From: Sphingomonas sp.
GTDB lineage: Bacteria; Pseudomonadota; Alphaproteobacteria; Sphingomonadales; Sphingomonadaceae
Direction: 5' to 3'
Assembly: GCA_017418975.1 (NCBI GenBank)
Contig: JAFOMG010000002.1
Span: forward strand, 62,001 to 126,000
DNA: 64,000 bases
Made by a program: the position numbers and the translations under genes. Each line of letters begins with the position of its first letter. The stretch's first letter is position 1. The notes under the pieces are model-generated. The model searched no databases. It was not told the DNA's origin and saw nothing but the letters and a program-made list of their open reading frames with translations. Of this stretch, positions 6,736 through 16,051 are shown piece by piece.

Positions 6736-9306
6736 TCAGAAGCCGGCCGAGTAGGTCAGGAACCACTGGCGCGGCGGGATCGGATAGGCCGAATAATTGT
6801 TGGTCGCCGAGCCGACCGAGAGCGTCGAGACGCCCTTGACGTCGCCCAGGTTGGTGACGTTGAGGCTGAGCTTCGCCTTCTTCATTCCCAGCATTTCCGC
6901 CGGCAGGTCCACACCGACGCTCAGCGAAGTGAGGAAATAGGAGCCGACGCTGGCATCGTTCGAATAGGTCGCGAAGCGCTTGCCGACATAATCGCCGACC
7001 AGCTGCGCCTCGACCGGGCCGATATTGAGCGTCGCGACGGTCTTGTTCATCCACTTCGGCGTGCCCGGCAGCTGCTTGCCGCAGGTCGGGACCACGCCGC
7101 CGACGACCAGATAGCCGCCGATGCAGCTATTGGTGGCGCCGCCGATGCCCGTCGCCGCCGAGGTATAGTCGCTCCGATACTTGGAGAGGTTGTACGACGT
7201 GGCATTGTAGAAGGAGAAGGCCCGGCCGAAGCGCAGGGTGAAGGCGGCGTCGACGCCGTTGGTGCGCACATCGCCGACATTGACCAGGATCGAGGTGCCG
7301 CCGGCGATCTGGCCACCCGCGATGCCGCCCGGATTGGTCGAGATCGCCAGCAGACGGTCGCTGAAATCGACACGGTAATAGTTGATCTGCGCGTCCAGCC
7401 CGATGCCGCCGCCGAAGCTGCGATGGGTGCGCAGGCCCGCCTCATAGGTCCAGCTGCTCTCCGGCTTGCCGTCATTGGCGAAGGCGTTGAACGCGGTCTG
7501 GCTGCCGGTGAACCACGGGCCGCCACCACCGGCCAGATAGGCCTGATACTGGCGCAGGTTCTTCTGGACGTTGAAATAGACTTCCTCGTGCCCGTTGAAG
7601 TCATAGGTCGCGCCGACCGCCGGCAGGAACCATTTCAGCGTGTTGATCTTGCCCTCCGGCAGGCCGCCGGTCAGGCCCGAGAGCGAACCGAGCCGGGGCT
7701 GCACGGGATACCAGCCATTGGCCCATTGCGCGCTGGTCTTGAAGCCGAACTGCACGAGCAGCGGCTCGAACACGCGCCAGGTATCCTGGACATGGAGCTG
7801 CAGCTGGTTGATCCGCGCCTCACCCTGATATTGGGTGAACAGCGGCTGCATCACCTCGAGCGGGCGGATGTACGGGGTGCTGAGCCCGGGGTTGCCGGCG
7901 GGCACGGCATACCAGCGGCGCCACTGGGTGGTGCTGTTGTGCTCGAACCAGCCGCCCAGCTCGATCTGGTGGTCGCCCAGGTCCATGTTGAGCGCAGTGA
8001 TCGCGCCGCCGCGGTCGATGCGATATTCGGTGGTGCGGGTGATCATCCCCGAGCCCCCGGTGGCGGCGACCAGCGCCGCGCCGCGCGCCGCCGCCTGGGC
8101 GTCGGTCAGCGCCGTGCAGGCCGCCGGGCGGACGCCGTTGCCATTGGCGCCGAAGCGGCAATTGGTCGGCAGGCTGGCGTAGTTGGGATCGAGATAGGGC
8201 TGCGCCGTCGTGATCGACTGGCCGAGCGGACCGGCAACGACGCCGGCACCGTCATTGTGGTGGAAATAGATCGTGTTCGACAGGGTGACGTTGTCGGCGA
8301 TCTTGGCGTCGTAGCGCGCATAGGTGAGATAGTCGGTGCGCTGCGCGTCCGAATAATAGTTGCGGTAATTGCCGCCCTGGGCCGCGGGCGAATTGCCCAG
8401 CGCATTGATGTAGCTGCGATAGCCGTTGAAATCCGAATAGAAGAACGGCTTGGTATAGGGGGTGTAGAGCTGCACCGGGGTGGCGGTGCCGCCGGCCGAC
8501 GGCTTGAAGAAGACGGTGGCGTCCTCGTTCGGCTGCGTCATGTCGTTATAGTCGAAATAGAGCGTCAGCTTGCCGACCGAATCGTCATGGACGAACTTGG
8601 CATTGGCCTGCCAGCCGCCCTGCCAGCCGTTGAAGTCCCAGGCCTTGGCCTTTTGCCGCGCGACGGAGACATAGCCGGCATTGGTGCCGCCGCCGCCGAG
8701 ATTGCCGGTATCGAGGCGCAGGAAGGTGCGCGAGGTGTGGTAGCTGCCCGCGGTCTGGTTGGCGGTCACGCCGAACGCCTGGGTGGGATCGGACGAATAG
8801 GTCTCCACCGTGCCGCCCAGGTTGCTGTTCGAGGCGGTGGCGAGATCGCCGGCACCCGTCGCCACGACGACGCGGCCGACATTCTCCGAGATCACCGCGC
8901 GCTGCGGCGAGAGGCCGTTGTAATTGCCATAGCTCTGGTCGCCGAGCGGAATGCCGTCCATCGTGTAGCCGAGCTGGTTGCCGGCAAAGCCATGGATGAA
9001 GATCTGGGCGTTCTGCTCGTTGTTCCCCCAGGGATCGGCGGTGACGTAGAGCACGCCGGGCAGCGTCTGGATCGCCTTGAGCGGCGAGACGCCGGGCAGG
9101 ATCTTCTGGATCTCGCTCGCCGGGATCGCGGTGGCCGAGCGCGTCTGCTTGGCGGTGACGAGAATCGAGCCGTCGCCGGCATTCTCGGGCGCGTTCTCGC
9201 CCGTTGCGGGCGAAGTCTGGTCCTGGGCCAGCGCGGGTGTCGCCATGGCGGCGGTGGCAAGAACAGCGGCACAAACGGTAGCGCGAAGCGCGTGACGAAC
9301 GGTCAT
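6736..9306 (-). CDS. TonB-dependent outer-membrane receptor
   Basis: The protein has about 856 residues. The signal peptide is MTVRHALRATVCAAVLATAA...PALAQ, followed by a plug domain (SATAIPASEIQKILPGVSPL, IFIHGFAGNQLGYTMDGIPL, GTVETYSSDP) and a 22-strand-type beta-barrel ending in the outer-membrane signature QWFLTYSAGF. Plug and barrel are complete. Two adjacent ATGs exist; the second (9306) has better spacing from the G6 run. The substrate is not evident: no transport partner is adjacent, and the gene lies between the rplKA and rplJL islands. Confidence 0.93.
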   Translation of the reverse strand: MTVRHALRATVCAAVLATAAMATPALAQDQTSPATGENAPENAGDGSILVTAKQTRSATAIPASEIQKILPGVSPLKAIQTLPGVLYVTADPWGNNEQNAQIFIHGFAGNQLGYTMDGIPLGDQSYGNYNGLSPQRAVISENVGRVVVATGAGDLATASNSNLGGTVETYSSDPTQAFGVTANQTAGSYHTSRTFLRLDTGNLGGGGTNAGYVSVARQKAKAWDFNGWQGGWQANAKFVHDDSVGKLTLYFDYNDMTQPNEDATVFFKPSAGGTATPVQLYTPYTKPFFYSDFNGYRSYINALGNSPAAQGGNYRNYYSDAQRTDYLTYARYDAKIADNVTLSNTIYFHHNDGAGVVAGPLGQSITTAQPYLDPNYASLPTNCRFGANGNGVRPAACTALTDAQAAARGAALVAATGGSGMITRTTEYRIDRGGAITALNMDLGDHQIELGGWFEHNSTTQWRRWYAVPAGNPGLSTPYIRPLEVMQPLFTQYQGEARINQLQLHVQDTWRVFEPLLVQFGFKTSAQWANGWYPVQPRLGSLSGLTGGLPEGKINTLKWFLPAVGATYDFNGHEEVYFNVQKNLRQYQAYLAGGGGPWFTGSQTAFNAFANDGKPESSWTYEAGLRTHRSFGGGIGLDAQINYYRVDFSDRLLAISTNPGGIAGGQIAGGTSILVNVGDVRTNGVDAAFTLRFGRAFSFYNATSYNLSKYRSDYTSAATGIGGATNSCIGGYLVVGGVVPTCGKQLPGTPKWMNKTVATLNIGPVEAQLVGDYVGKRFATYSNDASVGSYFLTSLSVGVDLPAEMLGMKKAKLSLNVTNLGDVKGVSTLSVGSATNNYSAYPIPPRQWFLTYSAGF

Positions 9307-9463
9307 CATACCCCCCTGGAGTCACGGCGTCGTTGCGCCGCAGCATCGCCGCCTAGGCGCGGTATGTGGCAGTCCTGTTGTGGTTTGGTGAAACATCCGG
9401 GAAACGCCGATGAAGCGCTGATGGCAATGGGCGCCCGCCTCTCCAACGGCCCTCCACGCTTGG

Positions 9464-9492
9464 TTGACTTATCCACAAATATCGCTATTGGC
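9464..9492 (+). promoter_or_regulatory. Candidate promoter for rplJL
   Basis: TTGACT (9464-9469) is followed after 16-17 bases by TATTGG (9486-9491). The -35 is good but the -10 is weak. It is the best hexamer pair I could find in the 403-base gap between the TonB receptor start and rplJ. The spacer includes ATCCACAAAT. Confidence 0.35.
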
Positions 9493-9540
9493 GCGCCTTC
9501 CTCCTTCGGGAGGAGACCGTCCGAGACAGCAAGCGCGGGG

Positions 9541-9712
9541 AATTTGCCCCGCTTAATCTCTTGCCTAGACGGGGACAGATTTTCACCGGCGGCTCCCTGT
9601 GTGGAGCGCGCGGGTCATGCCCAGGGATAACCGGGCACGACGATCCTTCCCCTCGGACATTTTGTAACCGGGTGCTTCCCGCAAGGGATGCGCTCATAAC
9701 GAGGAGACCGGC
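9541..9712 (+). promoter_or_regulatory. rplJ 5' leader, possible L10 autoregulatory RNA
   Basis: About 170 bases of untranslated leader precede rplJ. Visible stems are TGCCC/GGGCA (about 9618-9644) and a small hairpin closing on a GCAA tetraloop (about 9673-9692) just before GAGGAG. In other bacteria the L10-L7/L12 complex binds such a leader to repress translation. The position and structure fit, but no family-specific motif was confirmed. The rest of the 9310-9712 gap holds no credible gene. Confidence 0.4.
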
Positions 9713-10228
9713 ATGGATCGTTCCCAGAAGGCTGACGCCGTTGCCGAGCTGAACCGCACCTTTGGCGAGGTTGGCGTGGTGGTCATCACCCGCAACCTCG
9801 GGATGACCGTCAAGCAGTCGACGGACCTCCGTAACAAGATGCGTGAGGCCGGCGCGAGCTACAAGGTCTCGAAGAACAAGCTTGCCAAGATCGCTGCCAG
9901 CGGCACCGATTACGCGGCGATCGCGGACCTGCTGACGGGTCCGACGGCGCTCGCCACCTCGATCGACCCCGTGGCTGCGGCCAAGGTGGCGGTCGAGTTC
10001 GCCAAGACGAACGACAAGCTCGAGATCGTCGGCGGCGCAATGGGCACCCAGGTGCTCGACCAGGAAGGCATCAAGGCGCTCGCCTCGCTGCCGTCGCTGG
10101 ACGAACTGCGCGGCAAGCTCGTGGGCCTCATCGTCGCTCCGGCGACCAAGCTCGCGACCGTTACCCAGGCACCGGCCGCGCAGCTCGCGCGCGTGTTCGG
10201 CGCCTATGCGGCCAAGGACGCCGCATAA
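9713..10228 (+). CDS. rplJ: 50S ribosomal protein L10
   Basis: This 171-residue protein is the stalk base that carries L7/L12 dimers. It starts [20 protein letters not shown] and has the L10 core [32 protein letters not shown] and [20 protein letters not shown]. The C-terminal helix that binds L7/L12 is [26 protein letters not shown] lies seven bases before the ATG at 9713. It forms a two-gene unit with rplL. The gap of 7 kb from rplA, filled by unrelated genes, is unusual. Confidence 0.97.
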   Translation: MDRSQKADAVAELNRTFGEVGVVVITRNLGMTVKQSTDLRNKMREAGASYKVSKNKLAKIAASGTDYAAIADLLTGPTALATSIDPVAAAKVAVEFAKTNDKLEIVGGAMGTQVLDQEGIKALASLPSLDELRGKLVGLIVAPATKLATVTQAPAAQLARVFGAYAAKDAA

Positions 10229-10282
10229 GCGGATCTTGCAAGTTTATTTATCCCGAAACATCTGATTTGATTGGAGTTTATC

Positions 10283-10660
10283 ATGGCTGACCTTAACGCG
10301 CTTGTTGACCAGCTTTCGGAGCTGACCGTTCTCGAGGCCGCCGAGCTCTCGAAGCTTCTCGAAGAGAAGTGGGGCGTCTCGGCCGCCGCTGCCGTCGCCG
10401 TCGCCGCCCCGGGTGGCGCTGGCGCCGCTGCTCCGGCCGCCGAAGAGAAGACCGAGTTCGACGTGATCCTCACCGGCGACGGTGGCAAGAAGATCAACGT
10501 CATCAAGGAAGTCCGCGCCATCACCGGCCTGGGCCTGACCGAGGCGAAGACCCTGGTCGAGTCGGCTCCGAAGGCCGTCAAGGAAGGCGTCAACAAGGAC
10601 GAGGCCGAGAAGATCAAGAAGCAGCTCGAGGAAGCTGGCGCGACCGTCGAGGTCAAGTAA
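10283..10660 (+). CDS. rplL: 50S ribosomal protein L7/L12
   Basis: This 125-residue acidic stalk protein recruits translation factors. It has an N-terminal dimerisation helix ([20 protein letters not shown]), an Ala/Gly/Pro hinge (about 39-53) and a C-terminal factor-binding domain with [26 protein letters not shown] precedes the ATG at 10283; an in-frame ATG 12 bases upstream overlaps that site and is rejected. It is 54 bases downstream of rplJ, with a strong terminator 33 bases after the stop, so rpoBC must have their own promoter. Confidence 0.97.
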   Translation: MADLNALVDQLSELTVLEAAELSKLLEEKWGVSAAAAVAVAAPGGAGAAAPAAEEKTEFDVILTGDGGKKINVIKEVRAITGLGLTEAKTLVESAPKAVKEGVNKDEAEKIKKQLEEAGATVEVK

Positions 10661-10693
10661 GCTTCTTGGCTTTTCGCCATCGGCGAACAGATC

Positions 10694-10727
10694 GGGGCGG
10701 TCCGGCAACGGGCCGCCCCTTTCTTTT
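10694..10727 (+). terminator. Intrinsic terminator of rplJL
   Basis: GGGGCGGTCCG (10694-10704) pairs with CGGGCCGCCCC (10709-10719) with one U-G pair around a GCAA tetraloop, followed by TTTCTTTT. In many bacteria rplL continues into rpoB through a weak attenuator. Here the terminator is strong and rpoB is 11.6 kb away. Confidence 0.92.
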
Positions 10728-11274
10728 GGGCGATCGGGCACCAAATCCACGGCCAGCGAACAAAGGGCCTGGAGATGAGTGGCCTTGATTGGGACAGGCA
10801 GGGACCGCCGCGCCCAGGCTCAGGATCGGCAGATCATCCTGGCGGAATTGAGCGTCCATATGTTCACGTGACGGAAACGGAGAGGTCGCGAAGGAGAAAA
10901 GCCATTCGCGACGAAGCTGAGGCCAGAGGACGAGCAATTCGCGCGGCGGAAGGGAACGCTCGCCTTGGCACGGAATATCCGGGTTAGGCCGTGACCGCAG
11001 CCTTGCCGAGATAGTGCCTTGCTCGGAACAGCGTGCAGCGCCGATCGCAATGCTTGCAATGTAGGATTTCGCCTGCTTGGCTCCCACCGCCGGCCCCAAG
11101 GCCGGCCGCTCCTTCATTCTGTTGGGACAATAGGACTACGCCTGCGCAAGGATGTTGCGAGATGCGCCGCCTTACCGAGAAAATAGGGAATATAAGCGCC
11201 GCAAGGTCTCGCGGTTGGGGGGGACTTTGTGAACTTTGACGATCCGGCACGACGGTCGCCGTAGGAACGCGGTA
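10728..11274. other. Intergenic stretch without a convincing gene
   Basis: This 547-base stretch between the rplL terminator and the next minus-strand stop looks less GC-biased than its surroundings. Short open frames exist at 10775-10987 (+, 70 codons, GGAG abutting the ATG), 10984-11250 (-, 88 codons, with a CKHCDRRC cluster) and 10653-11117 (-). None has convincing codon usage, a well-placed ribosome binding site or a recognised domain. A GCCGGCC-CCAA-GGCCGGC hairpin lies near 11090-11107. It could be a decayed gene or an RNA locus. Confidence 0.5.
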
Positions 11275-12483
11275 CTAAGCCGCGACCACGTGCCTGGCAA
11301 AATAACGGTTCGCCGCCAGCGGGCCCGCCGGTGCCGGGCGGTCGAGCCAGATCGGGCCGAGCTTGTCGCCCTGCCCCATCGTGCCGAGGATGAAATCGGC
11401 ACCGAAGCGCCGGATGCTCAGGCCGCCGCGCCAGCGGATGTCGATCAGCACCATCGGCACGAACATCGGCCGGCCGCCGACCTCGACCACGTTCACGCCC
11501 GAGCGCGGAATCGCCAGGCGCACCGGCATCCGCCCGCCACCGCCGGCCGCCAGGTCGAAGGGTGCCGCGCCCGGCTCGCCCGGCGGCCCGCCGTGAAAGC
11601 CGGCGATCACTTCGTCCTGCCGTGCCTGCGCGCTCATCGCGGCGAAAGCGATGCGGATATTCTCCGCCGAAGCGCCCGAGCCATTGGCGATCAGCAGCTC
11701 GAATTCGAGCTGCACGTCATTCTCGGCAAAGACGATCCGGCGAGGATCAAGGCCGAGCTCGAAAGGATCGGCGCCCGGCGCGGGCGACGGAGGCCGCTGC
11801 ACGGGCGCCGCCGGGACGGGCGCCGCCGGCCGGGCACCCTGGTTCAAGCCGGGCGGTGCCTGGACGGGCGGCGCCGGGATCGAGACGGGCTCGGTCTCGA
11901 GAGCCTCCTCCTCCCCTGCTTCACGCCGCCGACGCAGGAGCAGCCAGCCGCCCAGCCCCAGCAGCGCAGTTCCCCCCGCGCCGGCCAGGGCCCAGATCCA
12001 GGGCGAAACGGCAGGCGCGGGCGCGGGCGCGGGTGCAGCGGTCGCGACCGGTTGGGGCGTCGGCGATGCCGCGGCCAGGGGAGATGGCGCGACGCTCGGC
12101 AACGGCGCCGCGGCGGGCGCGGTTGCGGTTGCGGTTGCGGCGGGCACCGTCTCACGCGGAGCCGGCGTGGCACGCGGAACGGGCGCCGCGCGCTGGGCCG
12201 CGGGGGCGGCATGCGCAGTCGGCGTAGGCGCGGGCGTGGGCGCCGGGGTCGGGGTCGGGGCCGGAGTCGGGGTCGGCGCGGGACCGATGCTGAAACGTTC
12301 GGGGATCACGCCGGGCAGCTGCTGCTGCGGCCGGACGCTTGGCGGCGGGGTGATGATTGGAGCGCGGCCCGGGCTCGGGGCCGGGGCCGGGGCGTCCTGC
12401 GCATGCGCGAGCGGCGCGGCCAGCGCCGCCGCCGCGGCGAGGCCGCACAGCAACCCGGTCCTGAGCCTCCCTGCGTTCACCAT
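11275..12483 (-). CDS. Signal peptide, Pro/Ala-rich linker, one TM and C-terminal beta domain; function unknown
   Basis: The protein has 402 residues. The ATG at 12483, preceded by GGAGG, gives a clean signal peptide (MVNAGRLRTGLLCGLAAAAAL...AHAQ). Residues ~25-175 are a low-complexity Pro/Ala/Thr linker including a PT/PA repeat. A transmembrane helix follows (PWIWALAGAGGTALLGLGGW, about 180-200), then LLLRRRRE as a cytoplasmic stop-transfer signal. The last ~150 residues are beta-rich (VQLEFELLIANGSGASAENI, GVNVVEVGGRPMFVPMVLID). The gene at 21868 has the same order of parts and a similar C-terminal pattern, so they are probably paralogues. It is divergent from the acyltransferase at 12606. 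Confidence 0.75.
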   Translation of the reverse strand: MVNAGRLRTGLLCGLAAAAALAAPLAHAQDAPAPAPSPGRAPIITPPPSVRPQQQLPGVIPERFSIGPAPTPTPAPTPTPAPTPAPTPTAHAAPAAQRAAPVPRATPAPRETVPAATATATAPAAAPLPSVAPSPLAAASPTPQPVATAAPAPAPAPAVSPWIWALAGAGGTALLGLGGWLLLRRRREAGEEEALETEPVSIPAPPVQAPPGLNQGARPAAPVPAAPVQRPPSPAPGADPFELGLDPRRIVFAENDVQLEFELLIANGSGASAENIRIAFAAMSAQARQDEVIAGFHGGPPGEPGAAPFDLAAGGGGRMPVRLAIPRSGVNVVEVGGRPMFVPMVLIDIRWRGGLSIRRFGADFILGTMGQGDKLGPIWLDRPAPAGPLAANRYFARHVVAA

Positions 12484-12605
12484 GATTTTCTGGCCCTCCA
12501 AAGATGAACGCCAGCTGCACGCCGCGCCCCGTTCGCCGCAGGACAGGGGCGGATTGTCCCTGCCGGTTCCGTCCCTTACAGGGCGAACGATCTGGGGAGA
12601 CATTG

Positions 12606-14606
12606 GTGGCAGGCGAACGAACGGGGGACGGCCCCGGCTATATTCCGGCGATCGACGGGCTGCGCGCCATCGCCGTCACCTCGGTGATCCTCTTCCACCT
12701 CTGGCCCTGGGCCCTGCCCGGCGGCTTCACGGGCGTGGACATCTTCTTCGTCATCTCGGGCTTCGTGGTGACGGGCTCGCTGCTCGGCCGCGAGTTCGCC
12801 AGCTTCAGGCAGCTCGCCGCCTGGTTCTACGCGCGCCGCCTGATGCGGATCATGCCCGCGCTGATCGCGATGCTGCTGGCCACCCTGTTGGCCGCGCAGC
12901 TCTTCATCCCCGATGCCTGGCTGAGCAACAGCCTCGCCCAGGTGGCACGCTTCGCCTTTTTCGGGCTCAGCAACATCGTGCTGGCGACCGACACCGACAG
13001 CTATTTCGGCCCGCAGGCAGCCTATAACCCCTTCACGCACAGCTGGTCGCTCGGCGTGGAGGAGCAATTCTACCTGCTCTTTCCGTTCATCCTTTGGTGG
13101 CATCACCAGCTCCAGGCCGGGGCGAAGGCGGTGCGGCTGGTGGCCATCCTCTCCGGCCTTTCGCTGCTGCTCTGCGCGGTACTGGCCCTGTTCGCGAACA
13201 AATTCGCCTTCTACCTGATCTTTCCGCGCTTCTGGGAACTAGGCGCGGGCATGCTGCTCTGCCTGACCCGCGCGCGCTGGCAGCCCTGGGCCGCGGGCAA
13301 GGCGTGGCTGGCACCGTTGGGCGCGCTGGCGATCGCGGCCGGCTTCGCCCTGCCCGAGGGCCCGTTCTTCCCCTTCCCCGGCGCGCTGCTGCCGGTCGCC
13401 GGCACCGCGCTCGTCATCATGGCGATCCTGGGCGGCACGGCGCCCCGCGCGCTCGGCAGCCGCCCGATGGTGACGGTGGGGCTGCTCTCCTACTCGCTCT
13501 ATCTCTGGCATTGGCCGGTGTTCGTGCTGTTCCGCTGGACCGTCGGCCTGCACGCGCTGAAGCTCCAGCTCGCCGCGCTGGCCATCGCGGTGACGCTGGC
13601 GATCCTCTCTTATTTCCTGGTCGAGAAGCCGTTGCGCGCGAGCCGCCGGCTGGACGGCTGGCCGCGCGGGCGCGTCGTCACGGCGGCGCTGGCTGCAGTG
13701 CTGGCCGCCGCGCTCGGCGGACAGTTGCTGATCGCCGCGCACAACCGCATCACGCTCAGCGTCACCCGCGATCGCTTTGCCTGGTATGCCGAGCCCGGCC
13801 GCCCGCTGCCGCTCGACCTCACCGGCTGCACGCCGATCAACGGCGAGGAGCGGCTGGCAGGCGGCAAGGTGACGCTATGGTCGCCGCGCTGCACCCGGCC
13901 GGGAAGCTTCACTCTGTTCGTGCCCGCGGACTCGCACGGCCTGGCCTATGCCCCCGCGCTGCGCCGGCTCGTCGCCGAGACCGGCGCGAGCGTGCGGCTC
14001 TATTTCCGGCCCGCCTGCCCCTATCTCAAGCTGATCCTGAGCCACGCCGCCCGACCGCGCTGCGCCGGCTGGTACGCGGCGGTGGAGCGCGACATTGCGA
14101 GCCGTTCGCGCCCGGGAGACGTGGTGTTCCTGCCGGGACTGCGCGTCACGCGCCTAGCCAACCAGTTCGAGAAGGACCGCGACCTGGCCGGCCGGCACGA
14201 CGACAGGGTTTCCGCCGCGGCGCTCGCCGAGGCCCAGGAAATCACCCGGCGTCTCGCGGCCAGGGGCGCGCGGCTGGTGCTGGAAGCGCCCAAGCCGGTC
14301 TTCCCCAGCCCGGTCTTCCGCTGCACTGACTGGTTCAATCGCACCAATCCCGCCTGTCACGGGCTCACCATCGGGCGCGAGACCATGCTCGAGCGCCGCC
14401 GCGATGTGATGCGCGCGATGAGCGTGCTGGCCGCCGGCCAGCGCAGCACGATCCTCTGGGATCCGTTGCCGATCTTCTGCCCCGGCCGGACCTGCGAGGC
14501 GGTGCCGGGCGGCCGCCCGCTCTTCTTCGACGGCGACCATCCGAGCGGGCTCGGCAACGACCTGATCTATGCCGATCTGAAGCGGACGATCCTGGGCGTG
14601 CGGTAA
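12606..14606 (+). CDS. OafA/YrhL-type acyltransferase with C-terminal SGNH domain
   Basis: This 666-residue membrane O-acyltransferase probably acetylates a surface polysaccharide. The N-terminal acyltransferase-3 domain begins YIPAIDGLRAIAVTSVILFH and contains FTGVDIFFVISGFVV and HSWSLGVEEQFYLLFPF; about ten hydrophobic helices follow to residue ~390. The periplasmic C-terminal part is SGNH-like, with VPADSHGLAY in the nucleophile block and DGDHPSGLGNDLIYAD carrying the Asp-x-x-His. I chose the GTG at 12606 because GGGGAG lies six bases before it; the longer upstream frame is not protein-like. The acceptor sugar is unknown. Confidence 0.9.
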   Translation: MAGERTGDGPGYIPAIDGLRAIAVTSVILFHLWPWALPGGFTGVDIFFVISGFVVTGSLLGREFASFRQLAAWFYARRLMRIMPALIAMLLATLLAAQLFIPDAWLSNSLAQVARFAFFGLSNIVLATDTDSYFGPQAAYNPFTHSWSLGVEEQFYLLFPFILWWHHQLQAGAKAVRLVAILSGLSLLLCAVLALFANKFAFYLIFPRFWELGAGMLLCLTRARWQPWAAGKAWLAPLGALAIAAGFALPEGPFFPFPGALLPVAGTALVIMAILGGTAPRALGSRPMVTVGLLSYSLYLWHWPVFVLFRWTVGLHALKLQLAALAIAVTLAILSYFLVEKPLRASRRLDGWPRGRVVTAALAAVLAAALGGQLLIAAHNRITLSVTRDRFAWYAEPGRPLPLDLTGCTPINGEERLAGGKVTLWSPRCTRPGSFTLFVPADSHGLAYAPALRRLVAETGASVRLYFRPACPYLKLILSHAARPRCAGWYAAVERDIASRSRPGDVVFLPGLRVTRLANQFEKDRDLAGRHDDRVSAAALAEAQEITRRLAARGARLVLEAPKPVFPSPVFRCTDWFNRTNPACHGLTIGRETMLERRRDVMRAMSVLAAGQRSTILWDPLPIFCPGRTCEAVPGGRPLFFDGDHPSGLGNDLIYADLKRTILGVR

Positions 14607-14611
14607 TTGGA

Positions 14612-14636
14612 CTCCCCTCCCTGGCAGGGAGGGGAA
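14612..14636. terminator. Hairpin between convergent genes
   Basis: TCCCCTCCC (14613-14621) pairs with GGGAGGGGA (14627-14635) around TGGCA. It sits between the convergent stops at 14606 and 14642. No T-run follows on either strand, so termination would be weak or Rho-assisted. Confidence 0.45.
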
Positions 14637-14641
14637 GCGTG

Positions 14642-16051
14642 CTAGGGCACCGTCACCGTGGTCATCGGCAGGTTCGCCAGCTCGGGCTGGGCCTTGAGCT
14701 GAGGCACGACCGTCTTGAGATCGCCGACCACCACCAGGGTGAGCTTGCCCAGCGGATAGCCGGCATTGGCCGACGCCATCATCTGCTCCGGGGTCACCGC
14801 CAGCACCGCGGGGACATAGCGCTCCGTCCAGTCGCCCGGCAGGCCGAGCAGGTCGCGCGTCGCCAGCGTGCCGACCACTGCGCCCGAGGTCGAATTCGAG
14901 ATCGCGAACAGGCCGGCCAGATAGGTGCGGATGCCCTTGGCCTCCTCGGCCGGCACCGGTTCGGTCTGCATCCGGCGGATCTCCTTGAAGACCTCCTTCA
15001 GCGAGTCGCCGGTATGCTCGGTGGTCACGTCCGCCTGGAAGGTCCACAGCGCCTGTTCGGGAGTGAATTCCACATCGGAATCGGGCGAATAGGTATAGCC
15101 CTTGTCCTCGCGGATGTTGCGCGTGATCCGCGAGCTGAACGCGCCGCCGAGCAGCGCATTGGTCACGCGCTGCGGAATGTCCGCCTCGGTGCCCGCGCGG
15201 TTCGCGTCGAAGCTCAGGCGCAGCGTCGTCTGCGGCGCGCCGGGCCGGTCGACCAGCACGATCCGCGGGCCAGGCTGGTGCGGGCTTTGCAGCCCCACCG
15301 CGTCGGGGCCGGCCGCCCAGCCGGCAAACGCCTTGTCGATCGCCGCCTTCACCGCCGCCGCATCGAACCGGCCGGCGACGTAGAGATGCGCGCGCTTCGC
15401 CCCGAACTGGCCGGCATGGAAGGCCTTGACCTGCGCGATCGTATAGCCCTGGAGCTGCGCCGCGCTCGGGATGATGCGGCCATAGGGATGGTTCGCGCCA
15501 TAGATGGTGCGGCCCAGCGCGACATCGGCCAGCGTGCCCGGCTGCGAAAGCGCGACCGAGAGCTGGCGGCCGAGATTGGCCTTCACCCGGGCAAGCTCGC
15601 TCGCCGGCAGCGTCGGCCGGATCGCCACGTCGCTCACCAGCGCGATCGCGGCCGGCGCATGTTCGGAAAGCACGTTCACACCGACCGAGGTCGACTGCAT
15701 GCCGGCGCTGACGGCAAGCTGCCCGCCCATCCCGGCCGCGGCGGCGGCGAGATCGGCGGCGGTCCTGCCTGCGGCGCCTTCCTTCATCAGCGCCCCGGTG
15801 ACCTCGGAGAGCCACACGGCATCGCCTTCATCGACCGCGCCGGCGCGCACGCGCAACGACACGACCGCCTTGGGCGCGATGCCATAGGGGATCAGCGTGA
15901 CCTGCAGCCCGTTGGGCAGCGCATAGGTCTCGGTCGCCGGCAGCCGGAACGGCTTGGGATCGGCGATCGGGGGCGCCGGCGGGAAATTGTCCTGCGCCAG
16001 CGCCGGTGCGGCGGCCAGCACGGCCACGAATGCGAGGAGCGCGCGCTTCAT
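14642..16051 (-). CDS. M16 family peptidase-like protein, non-catalytic subunit
   Basis: The protein has 469 residues with a signal peptide (MKRALLAFVAVLAAAPALAQ). The fold is that of the M16 (pitrilysin/insulinase) family: ETYALPNGLQVTLIPYGIAP at the start, and the C-terminal-half motif RNIREDKGYTYSPDSDVEF. The zinc motif HxxEH is missing: the equivalent helix reads AVWLSEVTGALMKEG. Such proteins pair with an active M16 subunit to form a heterodimer. The neighbour upstream is that partner: its TGA and this ATG share one base, with GGAGG inside the upstream gene, so they are translationally coupled. Confidence 0.9.
   Translation of the reverse strand: MKRALLAFVAVLAAAPALAQDNFPPAPPIADPKPFRLPATETYALPNGLQVTLIPYGIAPKAVVSLRVRAGAVDEGDAVWLSEVTGALMKEGAAGRTAADLAAAAAGMGGQLAVSAGMQSTSVGVNVLSEHAPAAIALVSDVAIRPTLPASELARVKANLGRQLSVALSQPGTLADVALGRTIYGANHPYGRIIPSAAQLQGYTIAQVKAFHAGQFGAKRAHLYVAGRFDAAAVKAAIDKAFAGWAAGPDAVGLQSPHQPGPRIVLVDRPGAPQTTLRLSFDANRAGTEADIPQRVTNALLGGAFSSRITRNIREDKGYTYSPDSDVEFTPEQALWTFQADVTTEHTGDSLKEVFKEIRRMQTEPVPAEEAKGIRTYLAGLFAISNSTSGAVVGTLATRDLLGLPGDWTERYVPAVLAVTPEQMMASANAGYPLGKLTLVVVGDLKTVVPQLKAQPELANLPMTTVTVP

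Noticed and set aside
7423..9630. A 735-codon plus-strand frame over the TonB receptor
   Set aside because: It is the antisense shadow of a complete TonB-dependent receptor; the composition is typical of antisense frames in GC-rich genes.
10775..11250. Small open frames on both strands, one with a CKHCDRRC cluster
   Set aside because: No well-spaced ribosome binding site, no known domain and atypical composition. The Cys cluster alone is too short to call a zinc finger.
12230..12290. Short PT/PA-coding tandem repeat that could be read as a DNA repeat
   Set aside because: It lies inside the low-complexity periplasmic linker of the gene at 12483 and needs no explanation beyond linker composition.
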